A stretch of DNA of 6,444 nt from an uncultured Collinsella sp. (GCA_905209765.1 CAJLUE010000087.1:1-6444); one strand, 5' to 3'. Shown: positions 1 through 6,420, counted from the stretch's first letter. Notes: generated by a model from the letters alone, not told the origin. Program-made: numbers and translations.

Positions 1-185
1 TTGGAGACAAAGTCGGCCGGGGCGTTGATCGTAAAGAGCTTGTCGCCCTTCGAAAGCTCGATGGAGGCGCCGGAGTCCTTGAGGTCATAGCGCTGGGAAA
101 TCTCGCGCGTGGTCTGCTGGAAGGCATTGTCGACCTCCTGCATATTGACCTCGGACACGACATCGAAGCTGGAATCTTTAGCCAT
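1..185 (-). CDS. yajQ: YajQ-family nucleotide-binding protein (UPF0234), N-terminal part only
   Basis: The gene starts at an ATG (183-185) and runs off the left edge, so only the first 61 residues are visible. These begin MAKDSSFDVVSEVNMQEVDN and continue with the family pattern: a Ser-Phe-Asp-[IV]-Val-Ser-Glu-[VI] first strand, a helix rich in Gln/Thr/Arg/Glu (about residues 16-32), then a RYDLKDSGASIEL strand and a K-L-F-T-I strand. Full YajQ proteins are about 160 residues long and fold as two ferredoxin-like domains, so roughly the last 100 residues are missing here. Members bind nucleotides or nucleic acid; the Xanthomonas homologue is a cyclic-di-GMP effector, but the ligand in this organism is unknown. 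The start is supported by AAAGGA at 192-197, six bases upstream. It follows the rodZ-like gene by 26 bases with no terminator between, so it is probably the last visible cistron of the same operon. Family assignment is confident; the precise role is not. Confidence 0.9.
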   Translation of the reverse strand, partial: MAKDSSFDVVSEVNMQEVDNAFQQTTREISQRYDLKDSGASIELSKGDKLFTINAPADFVS

Positions 186-191
186 GGTTAA

Positions 192-197
192 TCCTTT
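192..197 (-). promoter_or_regulatory. Shine-Dalgarno site of yajQ
   Basis: AAAGGA on the minus strand lies six bases before the yajQ ATG. It sits in the 26-base gap after the rodZ-like stop codon and fixes the yajQ start. Confidence 0.75.
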
Positions 198-211
198 CGC
201 TTACGAGCGGC

Positions 212-1723
212 TTAGTAGCTGTCGTACGAATAGTCGTCTGAATAGGGCGTAGTCTGCCCGTCGGTGGCGGTATCGGTGCCGTCCGTGGACTGGGCATCGG
301 TTCCATCGGTTCCGTCGGTACTTTCGGTGCCATCGGTGCCGTCGGAGCTCTCGCCGTCCTTGGACTCGGTCGTCTCCTTCTTGGGAACGGTAATCGTCAC
401 GCGAGCCACGCCCGACGTCTTAGTGTCGTAGCGGACCTTTTCGCCGTTCTTGGTAACGGTGACATCGGAAGGCTTGGACGTGGTGATCTCGATCGAGGAC
501 TCGGGCGTGTATTCCTGCTCAAAGGGACCGGTCGCCTGGGCGCCATAGACAGACTTGCCATCAACCTTGACCTCAATCCAAGCAGTCTTGCCCTTGGCAA
601 CGGAGATCTTGACCTTTGTGACCTCGTTCTCCTCCTTCTTGGCCGTCGTCTTAGCGGCATCCGAATCGGTGGACTCGTCCGTCGTCTCATCGGTATCTTC
701 ATCCTCATCGACGGATTCGGTCTTCTTGGAAGACTTCTTAGTCGATGTCTTGGTGGCAACGGGCGTCTCGGGCGTCGACTCAGGCGCCGAGGAGCCGCAG
801 CCACGCAGGAGCACCACGATGAGCACGATCAGCAGCAGCGCCACGGTACCAATACCGGCGTAAACGATACGTGGATCGAGACCGTTGTTCTGAGGAGCAC
901 GCCCACCGCCGCGTCCACGATTGGAACCACCGCGACCAGTGCCTTGGGGCATACGACCGCGGTTATTGTCGGAACGTCCGCGATAGCTACCTTGGCGCTG
1001 CATGTTGCGCTGGCCCGAGCGGGGGGCGAGCTCGCCGCGACCCTGGTAGTTACGCTGGCCCGAACGAGACGCAGAGGAGCGCTGGCTAAAGGTCTGCGAC
1101 TGAGATCGAAGGCGAGGCGTCACCTGCGTAGTATCGGCGTCTGCATAGCCGCCGCGCGGACGACCGGAAGAAACGCCACGGTACCCGCGATCGGAATAAC
1201 CACCATCGCCGTAGCCGGCACGAGGGTCACGTGCGACACCGCGGGCAGCGGGGAGTGCGCGCTCCTCGGGCGCCGGCGTGCTGCGAAAGCGATCGCGCTG
1301 GGAACGAATCTCCTCGCTCGAACCCATCTCGGTAACATAGCCAGCCTGCTGAGGGCGCTGGCCATAACGCGTCGAACGCCCACCCTGAACCATCAGGAAG
1401 CGGCCGTTGTCGACCGAGGAACGCGAATTGACGTAGCCGGCGGCGTCCTGAAAACGACCGCCCTGCTGCGACGTCTCGCGCTCATATGCCATCAGATCGT
1501 CAAAATAAGCGTTGACGACCTCACGCGGATTGAGGCCCAAAAAGCGCGCATAGCTCGAAATCATGCCCTGCGCATAGCCGCGCGGAGGCATCGATGCAAA
1601 ATTGCCATTCTCGAAAAACTCGATGATCTGCGGCCTGATTTTGATGGTGTTGGCGACCTGCTGAATGGAAAGGCCCATTCGGCGACGCTGCTCGAGCAGC
1701 ATGTCACCAAAGCGTGCAGCCAT
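212..1723 (-). CDS. RodZ-like helix-turn-helix membrane protein with Arg/Gly-rich linker
   Basis: This 503-residue protein has the RodZ order: N-terminal helix-turn-helix, cytoplasmic linker, one membrane helix, extracytoplasmic beta domain. Residues 3-75 match the RodZ/YmfM HTH (LLEQRRRMGLSIQQVA, then YAQGMISSYARFLGLNP). Residues about 160-276 are basic and low complexity, rich in Arg, Gly, Ser, Gln and Tyr, with several RG/RGG steps. Residues 286-306 are a strongly hydrophobic membrane helix. Residues 311-365 are Ser/Thr-, Lys- and acid-rich, 366-447 resemble the C-terminal RodZ domain (DUF4115 type, containing AWIEVKVDGK), and 450-503 are Thr/Asp/Gly repeats ending in a Tyr/Asp-rich tail. 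In rod-shaped bacteria RodZ links MreB to wall synthesis; whether this homologue does so here is unknown. At 503 residues it is longer than E. coli RodZ (337), mostly because of the linker and tail. The ATG overlaps the ftsK TGA by one base and is preceded by GGAGGA, so translation is probably coupled to ftsK. Confidence 0.85.
   Translation of the reverse strand: MAARFGDMLLEQRRRMGLSIQQVANTIKIRPQIIEFFENGNFASMPPRGYAQGMISSYARFLGLNPREVVNAYFDDLMAYERETSQQGGRFQDAAGYVNSRSSVDNGRFLMVQGGRSTRYGQRPQQAGYVTEMGSSEEIRSQRDRFRSTPAPEERALPAARGVARDPRAGYGDGGYSDRGYRGVSSGRPRGGYADADTTQVTPRLRSQSQTFSQRSSASRSGQRNYQGRGELAPRSGQRNMQRQGSYRGRSDNNRGRMPQGTGRGGSNRGRGGGRAPQNNGLDPRIVYAGIGTVALLLIVLIVVLLRGCGSSAPESTPETPVATKTSTKKSSKKTESVDEDEDTDETTDESTDSDAAKTTAKKEENEVTKVKISVAKGKTAWIEVKVDGKSVYGAQATGPFEQEYTPESSIEITTSKPSDVTVTKNGEKVRYDTKTSGVARVTITVPKKETTESKDGESSDGTDGTESTDGTDGTDAQSTDGTDTATDGQTTPYSDDYSYDSY
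257..349 (-). repeat. Thr/Asp/Gly-repeat tail of the RodZ-like protein
   Basis: This stretch encodes residues 459-489, which reiterate the unit T-D-G (with E-S-T-D-G and Q-S-T-D-G variants). At DNA level it is a degenerate repeat of a GGTGCCGTC/GGTTCCATC type on the plus strand. The encoded segment is acidic and presumably disordered, and it lies on the extracytoplasmic side after the beta domain. Such repeats may vary in length by slippage; that is an inference. Confidence 0.6.
806..868 (-). other. Predicted transmembrane helix of the RodZ-like protein
   Basis: These bases encode residues 286-306, an uninterrupted run of Ile, Val, Leu, Ala and Gly. The N-terminal flank is Arg-rich and the C-terminal flank is Ser/Thr- and acid-rich, which predicts N-in/C-out topology. 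It separates the DNA-binding-like and Arg/Gly-rich part (cytoplasm) from the beta domain (outside). Arg307, Gly308 and Cys309 follow the helix directly. Confidence 0.85.
896..1246 (-). other. Arg/Gly-rich low-complexity linker of the RodZ-like protein
   Basis: These bases encode residues 160-276. The composition is dominated by Arg, Gly, Ser, Gln and Tyr, with repeated short units such as YRG, SGQRN (twice, residues 221-225 and 236-240), RGR and RGGG. The segment is strongly basic, almost free of bulky hydrophobic residues, and so probably disordered. It lies between the HTH and the membrane helix, on the cytoplasmic side. Confidence 0.7.
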
Positions 1724-4503
1724 CAGAATCCTCCAAACTCACGATCTTCACGTGCCATCTCGGCGTCGACGGATTCCAGCGCGGCAAGGCCTTCTTCATC
1801 CAGCAGGACCTCGCGCGGTTTGGAACCGTCGGGCGGTCCGACGACACCCTTTTCTTCCAGCATGTCCATAATACGCCCGGCGCGCGCATAGCCAACCTTC
1901 AGACGGCGTTGCAGGCCAGATGTGGAGCCCAGCTGCGATTCCACCACAATATGAGCGGCTTCCCAGATAAGCGGATCGTCGTCCTGAGGCTCGGCAACGC
2001 CGGTGCGCACGATGCCACCTCCACCTGCCATGGACATGGAGGCAGGTGCCACGGCCGACAGGATCTCCTCATGGTAGTCGGGCTCGCTTTGCGACTTGAC
2101 GAACTCGACAATCTCGTTGATCTCGTCATCCGAAACAAAGCAGCCCTGGATACGGCGGGGCTTGCCCCAGTCGACCTTTGAGAACAGCATGTCACCCAAG
2201 CCGGTGAGCTTTTCGGCACCCATCTGGTCGATGATGACGCGGGAGTCGATGCCCGTTGCGACGTTGAAGGCGATACGGTTGGTAATGTTTGCCTTGATGA
2301 GACCCGTCACCACGTTAGAGCTCGGACGCTGAGTCGCCACGATAAGGTGGATACCGGCGGCACGGCCCAGCTGGGCGATACGCACAATCGACGCCTCGAC
2401 GTCCTTGCCGGCGACCATCATCAGGTCCGAAAGCTCGTCGATGATGATGACCAGGTAGGGCATCTTTTGCGGCGGGTTATCGTAATGCTCAAACTCGCCG
2501 GCGGCCTGCTTTTCGTTATAGGTCGAGATCTTGCGCACGTTCAGGCGCTCGAAGACCTTCAGGCGGCGCTCCATTTCGGACACCGCCCACTGCAAGGCGC
2601 TCGCGGCCTGCTTGGGCTCGGTCACTACGGGCACGTAAAGATGCGGCAGGCCGTTATAGCCTGCGAGCTCGACGCGCTTGGGGTCGACCATGATCAAGCG
2701 AACGTCCTCGGGGAGCGCGCGCATGAGCAGGGTCGTGATGATGGAGTTGATCATGACCGACTTACCGGAACCCGTGGTACCGGCGATCAGCAGGTGGGGC
2801 ATCTTGGCAAGGTCAGCGACGACCGGCGTGCCCTCTGCATCGCGGCCGATGGCAAGCTCAAGCGGACCGCCCTTAACATAGGGCAGCACGTCGCCCAAGT
2901 TGACATTCTGACGCTTTCGATTGGGGATCTCGATACCCACGAGCGAGGTGCCGGGAATCGGCGCAAAGATACGCACGGACTGAGCAGCAAGCGAAAGCGC
3001 GATGTCGTCCTCAAGGCTCGAAATCTTGCTCACGCGCTCGCCCTCGCCGGGCTGCAGCTTAAAAGTCGTCACCGTGGGACCGGCAATCCAGCCGACGACG
3101 CGAGCGCTACGGCCAAACTCAAGCAGCGTGGACTGCAACGACTCGGCGGTCTGTTCCAGCTCCTTGTCCGAAGACGCGGAAGAAGCGGACTGAGGATTTG
3201 CATGCAGGATTTCGAGCGGCGGAAGCTTAAGGCCGTCCTCTTCTTCGCCCTCGTTATCCGCGGAGACATTGTCCGCTCCCCCATCGCTAGATGTAGTCGC
3301 CTCGACAGCGCCCGCGACGGCCGTATCGGCAACCTTGGGGTGCTTGAGGAAATCAGGAATTTGAGGGGCGGCCGAGACGGGATTCACGGCAAACGGCGGC
3401 TCGGACTCGTCGACCTTGTCCGGATCGTCCTCCATCGAAAGCTGGCCGGTCACCTGACCGCGCTTTGCCTGACGCCGCGGCAGCAAGGCCGTCTTGGCGG
3501 TCTCGATCGGAGCCTCGTCGTTCTCGTCATCACCCTCGGTAAGCTCAATCTCGCTCTCGGACCACGACGGGTCGGGCTCACTCGTGTTGAGTTTGGGAGC
3601 CGTCTTGCCCTTCTTGGCATGACGGCGCGGCAGCAGCGTCGTCTTAGCGCGCTCGGCCTCCACGGCATCGGACACGTCGACAAACGGATCCTCGTCTTCG
3701 TCGTCATCGTCCAAAACCGGGTCCGAATCGTTGCCCATGACCGTGGTCACGGCCATATCGGAGCCCTTTTGACGAAGAATGCTCAGGTGCGGACGGGCAA
3801 CGCCGGGCACCGACAAGGCTTCGTCGTCACCCCACGGACTCGCGTTAACGTCGGCACGGCGGCGCTCGGCAAAATCGGCCGCACGGTCGCGGGCAGAGCG
3901 CAAAACGCCGCCCACCGAAAAGCCAATGATGACAAAACCAACGACGGCCAGGCCCAATAGGACCACCATCGCGATAGGCTTACCCAGGGCATTCTGCAGC
4001 GCGCTCGCAATAAACGCACCGATGTAGCCACCCGAGGCGGACAGGTTTTGCGGCGTGAACATAAGGTCGCACGAGTCGCTCGTACCCGGCACCATCAGCG
4101 AAAGAATGGAGACGACGGCGATAAAGACCACAGCGCCGCCCGCAACAGAGCGCACGTTGAGCGGCGAGTCCTCGCCCAAAAAGAGCGTGGCGGCAAACAG
4201 CAAAATGACGATCGGCAGCACGTAGGCGCCCAGACCAAAGCCCAGGTGGTAGAAACCGGCAACCGCAGCCGTAACGGGTGCGGTCGCCGGCGAAATCACG
4301 GCAATGAAGGACGCAATCGCCAAAACGGCAATGACCACGCCGGCGATATCGCGGTTGGCCGAAGGCTCGACCAGGGGCTCGAAATCGTCGAACTCGGCCT
4401 CGTGGCCCTTATTGGCACGAAGATGGGAACCGGCACCCTTAGCAGATGCCGGTTGGTTGTTGGCTTTATTGCCTTTGGCGTTTTGTGCAGATCCGCGCGC
4501 CAA
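1723..4503 (-). CDS. ftsK: DNA translocase FtsK/SpoIIIE
   Basis: This 926-residue septal ATPase pumps double-stranded DNA and helps clear and resolve chromosomes at division. Residues about 52-198 hold hydrophobic segments consistent with four membrane helices (near 53-71, 91-109, 119-138 and 178-198). Residues 200-430 form an acidic, probably disordered linker containing a duplicated LLPRR peptide. The motor spans about 430-800: the alpha part includes the Ile-Pro-Asn-Arg segment, Walker A is GTTGSGKS (575-582), DPKRVELAGYNGLPHL follows (608-621), Walker B is LVIIIDEL with Asp689/Glu690, and ATQRPSSNVVTGLIKANI lies at 723-740. Residues about 843-910 form the winged-helix gamma domain that reads orienting DNA sequences (GLQRRLKVGYARAGRIMDMLE). 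All core motifs are intact. The start is a TTG at 4501-4503, one base after the rnj stop; GGAGG lies six bases upstream and the first in-frame Met is only at residue 137, inside the membrane region. The stop overlaps the next start. Confidence 0.97.
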   Translation of the reverse strand: MARGSAQNAKGNKANNQPASAKGAGSHLRANKGHEAEFDDFEPLVEPSANRDIAGVVIAVLAIASFIAVISPATAPVTAAVAGFYHLGFGLGAYVLPIVILLFAATLFLGEDSPLNVRSVAGGAVVFIAVVSILSLMVPGTSDSCDLMFTPQNLSASGGYIGAFIASALQNALGKPIAMVVLLGLAVVGFVIIGFSVGGVLRSARDRAADFAERRRADVNASPWGDDEALSVPGVARPHLSILRQKGSDMAVTTVMGNDSDPVLDDDDEDEDPFVDVSDAVEAERAKTTLLPRRHAKKGKTAPKLNTSEPDPSWSESEIELTEGDDENDEAPIETAKTALLPRRQAKRGQVTGQLSMEDDPDKVDESEPPFAVNPVSAAPQIPDFLKHPKVADTAVAGAVEATTSSDGGADNVSADNEGEEEDGLKLPPLEILHANPQSASSASSDKELEQTAESLQSTLLEFGRSARVVGWIAGPTVTTFKLQPGEGERVSKISSLEDDIALSLAAQSVRIFAPIPGTSLVGIEIPNRKRQNVNLGDVLPYVKGGPLELAIGRDAEGTPVVADLAKMPHLLIAGTTGSGKSVMINSIITTLLMRALPEDVRLIMVDPKRVELAGYNGLPHLYVPVVTEPKQAASALQWAVSEMERRLKVFERLNVRKISTYNEKQAAGEFEHYDNPPQKMPYLVIIIDELSDLMMVAGKDVEASIVRIAQLGRAAGIHLIVATQRPSSNVVTGLIKANITNRIAFNVATGIDSRVIIDQMGAEKLTGLGDMLFSKVDWGKPRRIQGCFVSDDEINEIVEFVKSQSEPDYHEEILSAVAPASMSMAGGGGIVRTGVAEPQDDDPLIWEAAHIVVESQLGSTSGLQRRLKVGYARAGRIMDMLEEKGVVGPPDGSKPREVLLDEEGLAALESVDAEMAREDREFGGF
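1729..1734 (-). promoter_or_regulatory. Shine-Dalgarno site of the rodZ-like gene
   Basis: GGAGGA on the minus strand lies five bases before the ATG at 1721-1723. The same bases are the Gly-Gly codons in the ftsK C-terminus (EFGGF-stop). The site sits inside ftsK and supports translational coupling through the overlapping TGATG. Confidence 0.85.
3454..3648 (-). repeat. Duplicated LLPRR peptide in the FtsK linker
   Basis: Two 15-residue copies lie exactly 50 residues apart. AKTTLLPRRHAKKGK occupies residues 286-300 (3604-3648) and AKTALLPRRQAKRGQ occupies residues 336-350 (3454-3498). Eleven of 15 residues match, and 33 of 45 bases by my hand count. Each copy is a basic island followed by an acidic stretch, in an otherwise acidic linker between the membrane domain and the motor. 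Its function is unknown to me; it could be a short binding motif. Confidence 0.75.
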
Positions 4504-4504
4504 A

Positions 4505-6175
4505 CTAAACCTCCATGACGACCGGGATGATCATCGGACGAGTGCGGGTACGGCTCCAGATAAAGTTAGAGAGCGAGTCGCGCACGGCCTTGCGAATGGC
4601 ATCGGAACCGCTGCTCGTAAAGCTGAACTTGCCCTTCTCGATCGTCTTCATGATGGACGCCGAGGCGTCGTCGGAGAACTGGTCGTCGATGGCAAAGGAG
4701 ACGCCGCGGCCCGAGAACTCGATGGCCTCGATCTTCTTGTGCTTGAGCGAAACGATAGCGACAGCCGTGACCATACCGTCGTTGGCAAGCTTCTGGCGAT
4801 CGCGCAGAACGATGGGGTCGGTATCGCCGATGCGCAGTCCGTCAACGTAGACGACGCCGGACTCGACGGGCGTACCGCGCTTGACGATACCACCACGCAT
4901 CTCGAGCGTATCTCCGTTGTCGAGGATAAAAATATGATCATCCTTGATGCCCATCTTACGGGCAAGCTGGGCATGGGCGCGCAGATGCACGGCCTCGCCG
5001 TGGACCGGCATAAAGTACGTAGGCTTGGCCATGGCCATCAGGAGCTTGAGCTCCTCCTGGCTACCGTGACCCGAGACGTGAACGAGGGCGCGGTTCTTAT
5101 CCCACACGTCGCAGCCAAGCTTGGCGAGGCTGTTGACGACCTGCTGAACGGCCTTCTCGTTACCGGGGACCGGCGTTGCCGAGAGGATGACGGTATCGCC
5201 CTCGTGGATGGAGAGCGTCTTGTGCTCGCCGTTGGCCATGCGCGAAAGGGCCGACAGGGGCTCGCCCTGCGAACCGGTGCACATGACGACGATCTTGTCG
5301 TCGGGCAGGTTATCGATATCGAAGGCATCAATAATATCGGCATCATCGATGTTGAGATAACCGAGCTCGCGCGCCACGCGGGTGTTGGTGAGCATGGAAC
5401 GACCGGTCACGACGACCTTGCGGCCGCACTTGCGGGCAGCATCGCATATCTGCTGCAGACGATGGATGTGGCTCGAGAACGAAGCGACGAACACGCGGCC
5501 CGGAGCATTCTTGATGGCATGCAGCAGATTGGGGCCAACCTCGGCCTCGGACTTAGTAAAGCCAGGAACCGTGGCGTTGGTGGAGTCGGACAGCAACAGG
5601 TCGATGCCCTGCTTGGCAAAGCGGCTGATAGCGGCATAGTCGGGCGTGACGCCGTCGATGGGCGTCTGGTCGAGCTTAAAGTCGCCGGTGTGCATAACGG
5701 TACCCTGGTTGGTGCGGATAAACACGCCCAGAGCGCCCGGGATGGAGTGCGTCATCGAGAAGAAGTCGAGCGAGATGCCACCCAAATTGACGTGGCTGCC
5801 GCCCTTGACCTCACGGAACTTGGGCGCACGAATGCGGAACTCGGAGAGCTTACCCTCGATAAAGCCGAGCGTCAGCTTGCTCGAGAAGATGGGCACCTTG
5901 TTGTTGAGGTCCTGCAGCAGATACGGAAGCGAACCGGTGTGGTCCTCGTGGCCGTGAGTGACGACAATGCCGCGGAGCTTTTCCTCGTTCTCCAAAACAT
6001 AGGTGTAGTCGGGAAGGACCAGATCGATACCGGGCTGTGAGTCGTCGGGGAACATGAGACCAGCGTCGACGAGCACCATGTCGTCGCCGCACTCGAAGAC
6101 CGTCATGTTCTTGCCGATGCCATCAAGGCCGCCGAGCGGGATGATCTTCAAGGGAGATGATTTTTTAGCTGCCAT
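4505..6175 (-). CDS. rnj: Ribonuclease J (metallo-beta-lactamase/beta-CASP family)
   Basis: RNase J is a cytoplasmic 5'-to-3' exo- and endoribonuclease that matures and degrades RNA. From the ATG at 6173-6175 the product is 556 residues, the usual family length (about 555). The N-terminus LKIIPLGGLDGIGKNMTVFE (9-28) is the first family strand. Metal-binding motifs are complete: THGHEDHTG (73-81, with His74, His76, Asp78 and His79), His143 in MTHSIPG, and Asp165 in MHTGDFKLD. The beta-CASP part follows with LLLSDSTNA (193-201), ASFSSHIHRL, VVTGRSM and MCTGSQGEP. HVSGHGSQEEL (366-376) and FMPVHGE (388-394) complete the active site. The rest is the C-terminal domain. The frame stays open upstream to 6328, but those residues (VMHVCTFPAVGLPEAPRR) look non-coding, and the MAAKK start gives the expected N-terminus. 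The nearest SD, AAAGGA, is 14 bases away, further than normal. rnj leads the visible operon, one base ahead of ftsK. Confidence 0.96.
   Translation of the reverse strand: MAAKKSSPLKIIPLGGLDGIGKNMTVFECGDDMVLVDAGLMFPDDSQPGIDLVLPDYTYVLENEEKLRGIVVTHGHEDHTGSLPYLLQDLNNKVPIFSSKLTLGFIEGKLSEFRIRAPKFREVKGGSHVNLGGISLDFFSMTHSIPGALGVFIRTNQGTVMHTGDFKLDQTPIDGVTPDYAAISRFAKQGIDLLLSDSTNATVPGFTKSEAEVGPNLLHAIKNAPGRVFVASFSSHIHRLQQICDAARKCGRKVVVTGRSMLTNTRVARELGYLNIDDADIIDAFDIDNLPDDKIVVMCTGSQGEPLSALSRMANGEHKTLSIHEGDTVILSATPVPGNEKAVQQVVNSLAKLGCDVWDKNRALVHVSGHGSQEELKLLMAMAKPTYFMPVHGEAVHLRAHAQLARKMGIKDDHIFILDNGDTLEMRGGIVKRGTPVESGVVYVDGLRIGDTDPIVLRDRQKLANDGMVTAVAIVSLKHKKIEAIEFSGRGVSFAIDDQFSDDASASIMKTIEKGKFSFTSSGSDAIRKAVRDSLSNFIWSRTRTRPMIIPVVMEV
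4510..4514 (-). promoter_or_regulatory. Shine-Dalgarno site that fixes the TTG start of ftsK
   Basis: GGAGG on the minus strand lies six bases before the TTG at 4501-4503. It falls within the last codons of rnj (Met-Glu-Val-stop). No ATG or GTG in the ftsK frame is comparably placed, so this site decides the start. Confidence 0.85.
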
Positions 6176-6189
6176 AGGTGAGTGTTGTT

Positions 6190-6195
6190 TCCTTT
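6190..6195 (-). promoter_or_regulatory. Distant Shine-Dalgarno candidate for rnj
   Basis: AAAGGA on the minus strand is the best SD-like sequence upstream of rnj, but 14 bases separate it from the ATG, against 5-6 bases for the other three genes. No ATG, GTG or TTG falls between it and the chosen start. Confidence 0.45.
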
Positions 6196-6261
6196 CTTCG
6201 AAACGGGTCTGGAACAACCGACGGGGCGCTTCTGGCAAACCGACCGCCGGGAACGTACAAA

Positions 6262-6334
6262 CATGCATCACAGAGTCGACGCAGTAACCACAGTATGATA
6301 CCCATTTGCCCACCAACAGACCACCCATGCATCA
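6262..6334. repeat. 9-bp direct repeat CATGCATCA in the rnj upstream region
   Basis: CATGCATCA occurs at 6262-6270 and again at 6326-6334, 64 bases apart start to start. The core ATGCAT is itself a palindrome. The two copies flank the candidate -10 box. They could be an operator pair, but nine bases can recur by chance. Confidence 0.4.
6295..6300 (-). promoter_or_regulatory. Weak candidate -10 box for the rnj operon
   Basis: TATCAT on the minus strand, within GGGTATCATACTG, resembles a -10 element and would give an rnj leader of about 110 bases. No good -35 hexamer lies 16-18 bases upstream; the best is TGGTCT at 6318-6323. The same bases read TATGAT on the plus strand (6294-6299), so direction is ambiguous. 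This is a guess from the local AT-rich patch. Confidence 0.25.
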
Positions 6335-6346
6335 AAGCCCCATCTG

Positions 6347-6381
6347 AACCGGTCTATCCCGCCGGTTTCCCGTGGGGCGGG
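6347..6381. repeat. Two overlapping inverted repeats upstream of rnj
   Basis: AACCGG (6347-6352) pairs with CCGGTT (6362-6367), and CCCGCC (6358-6363) pairs with GGCGGG (6376-6381). The stems share bases 6362-6363, so they are mutually exclusive RNA hairpins of six base pairs each. Neither is followed by a run of T on either strand. Confidence 0.4.
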
Positions 6382-6420
6382 CACTGATGAAGTTTCCTGC
6401 TCTACAGTCCTGCTCACGAC

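Noticed and set aside
794..805. Lipobox-like Leu-Leu-Arg-Gly-Cys at the end of the RodZ-like membrane helix
   Set aside because: Arg at the -2 position is not accepted in lipoboxes, and the helix is internal at residue 286 rather than in a signal peptide. The Cys may matter otherwise, but lipidation is not supported.
212..1723. The HTH protein as a conventional transcription regulator
   Set aside because: The HTH is of the RodZ/YmfM type and is attached to a membrane helix and extracytoplasmic domain, so a structural or envelope role is more likely.
944..1891. A 315-codon plus-strand open frame opposite the rodZ-like gene
   Set aside because: It spans the rodZ-ftsK junction antisense to both genes and is Ala/Arg/Thr-rich, as expected from the complement of the Arg/Gly-rich linker.
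2347..3960. A 537-codon plus-strand open frame opposite ftsK
   Set aside because: It is antisense to the conserved FtsK motor, Arg/His/Gly-rich, lacks a visible ribosome binding site and matches no family I know.
4304..6040. A 578-codon plus-strand open frame opposite rnj
   Set aside because: It lies antisense to an intact RNase J with all catalytic motifs. Its product is Asp/Gly/Val/Arg-rich with no recognisable domain. GC-rich codon bias on the true strand commonly leaves such antisense frames open.
6176..6328. N-terminal extension of RNase J to an ATG at 6328
   Set aside because: The frame is open, but the 51 extra residues do not resemble RNase J. The MAAKK start gives the usual family length and the extension crosses the likely leader.
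6178..6387. A 69-codon plus-strand frame starting with GTG upstream of rnj
   Set aside because: No SD precedes it, it overlaps the rnj leader, and the composition (Pro, Ser, Arg, His mixed) does not look like a protein.
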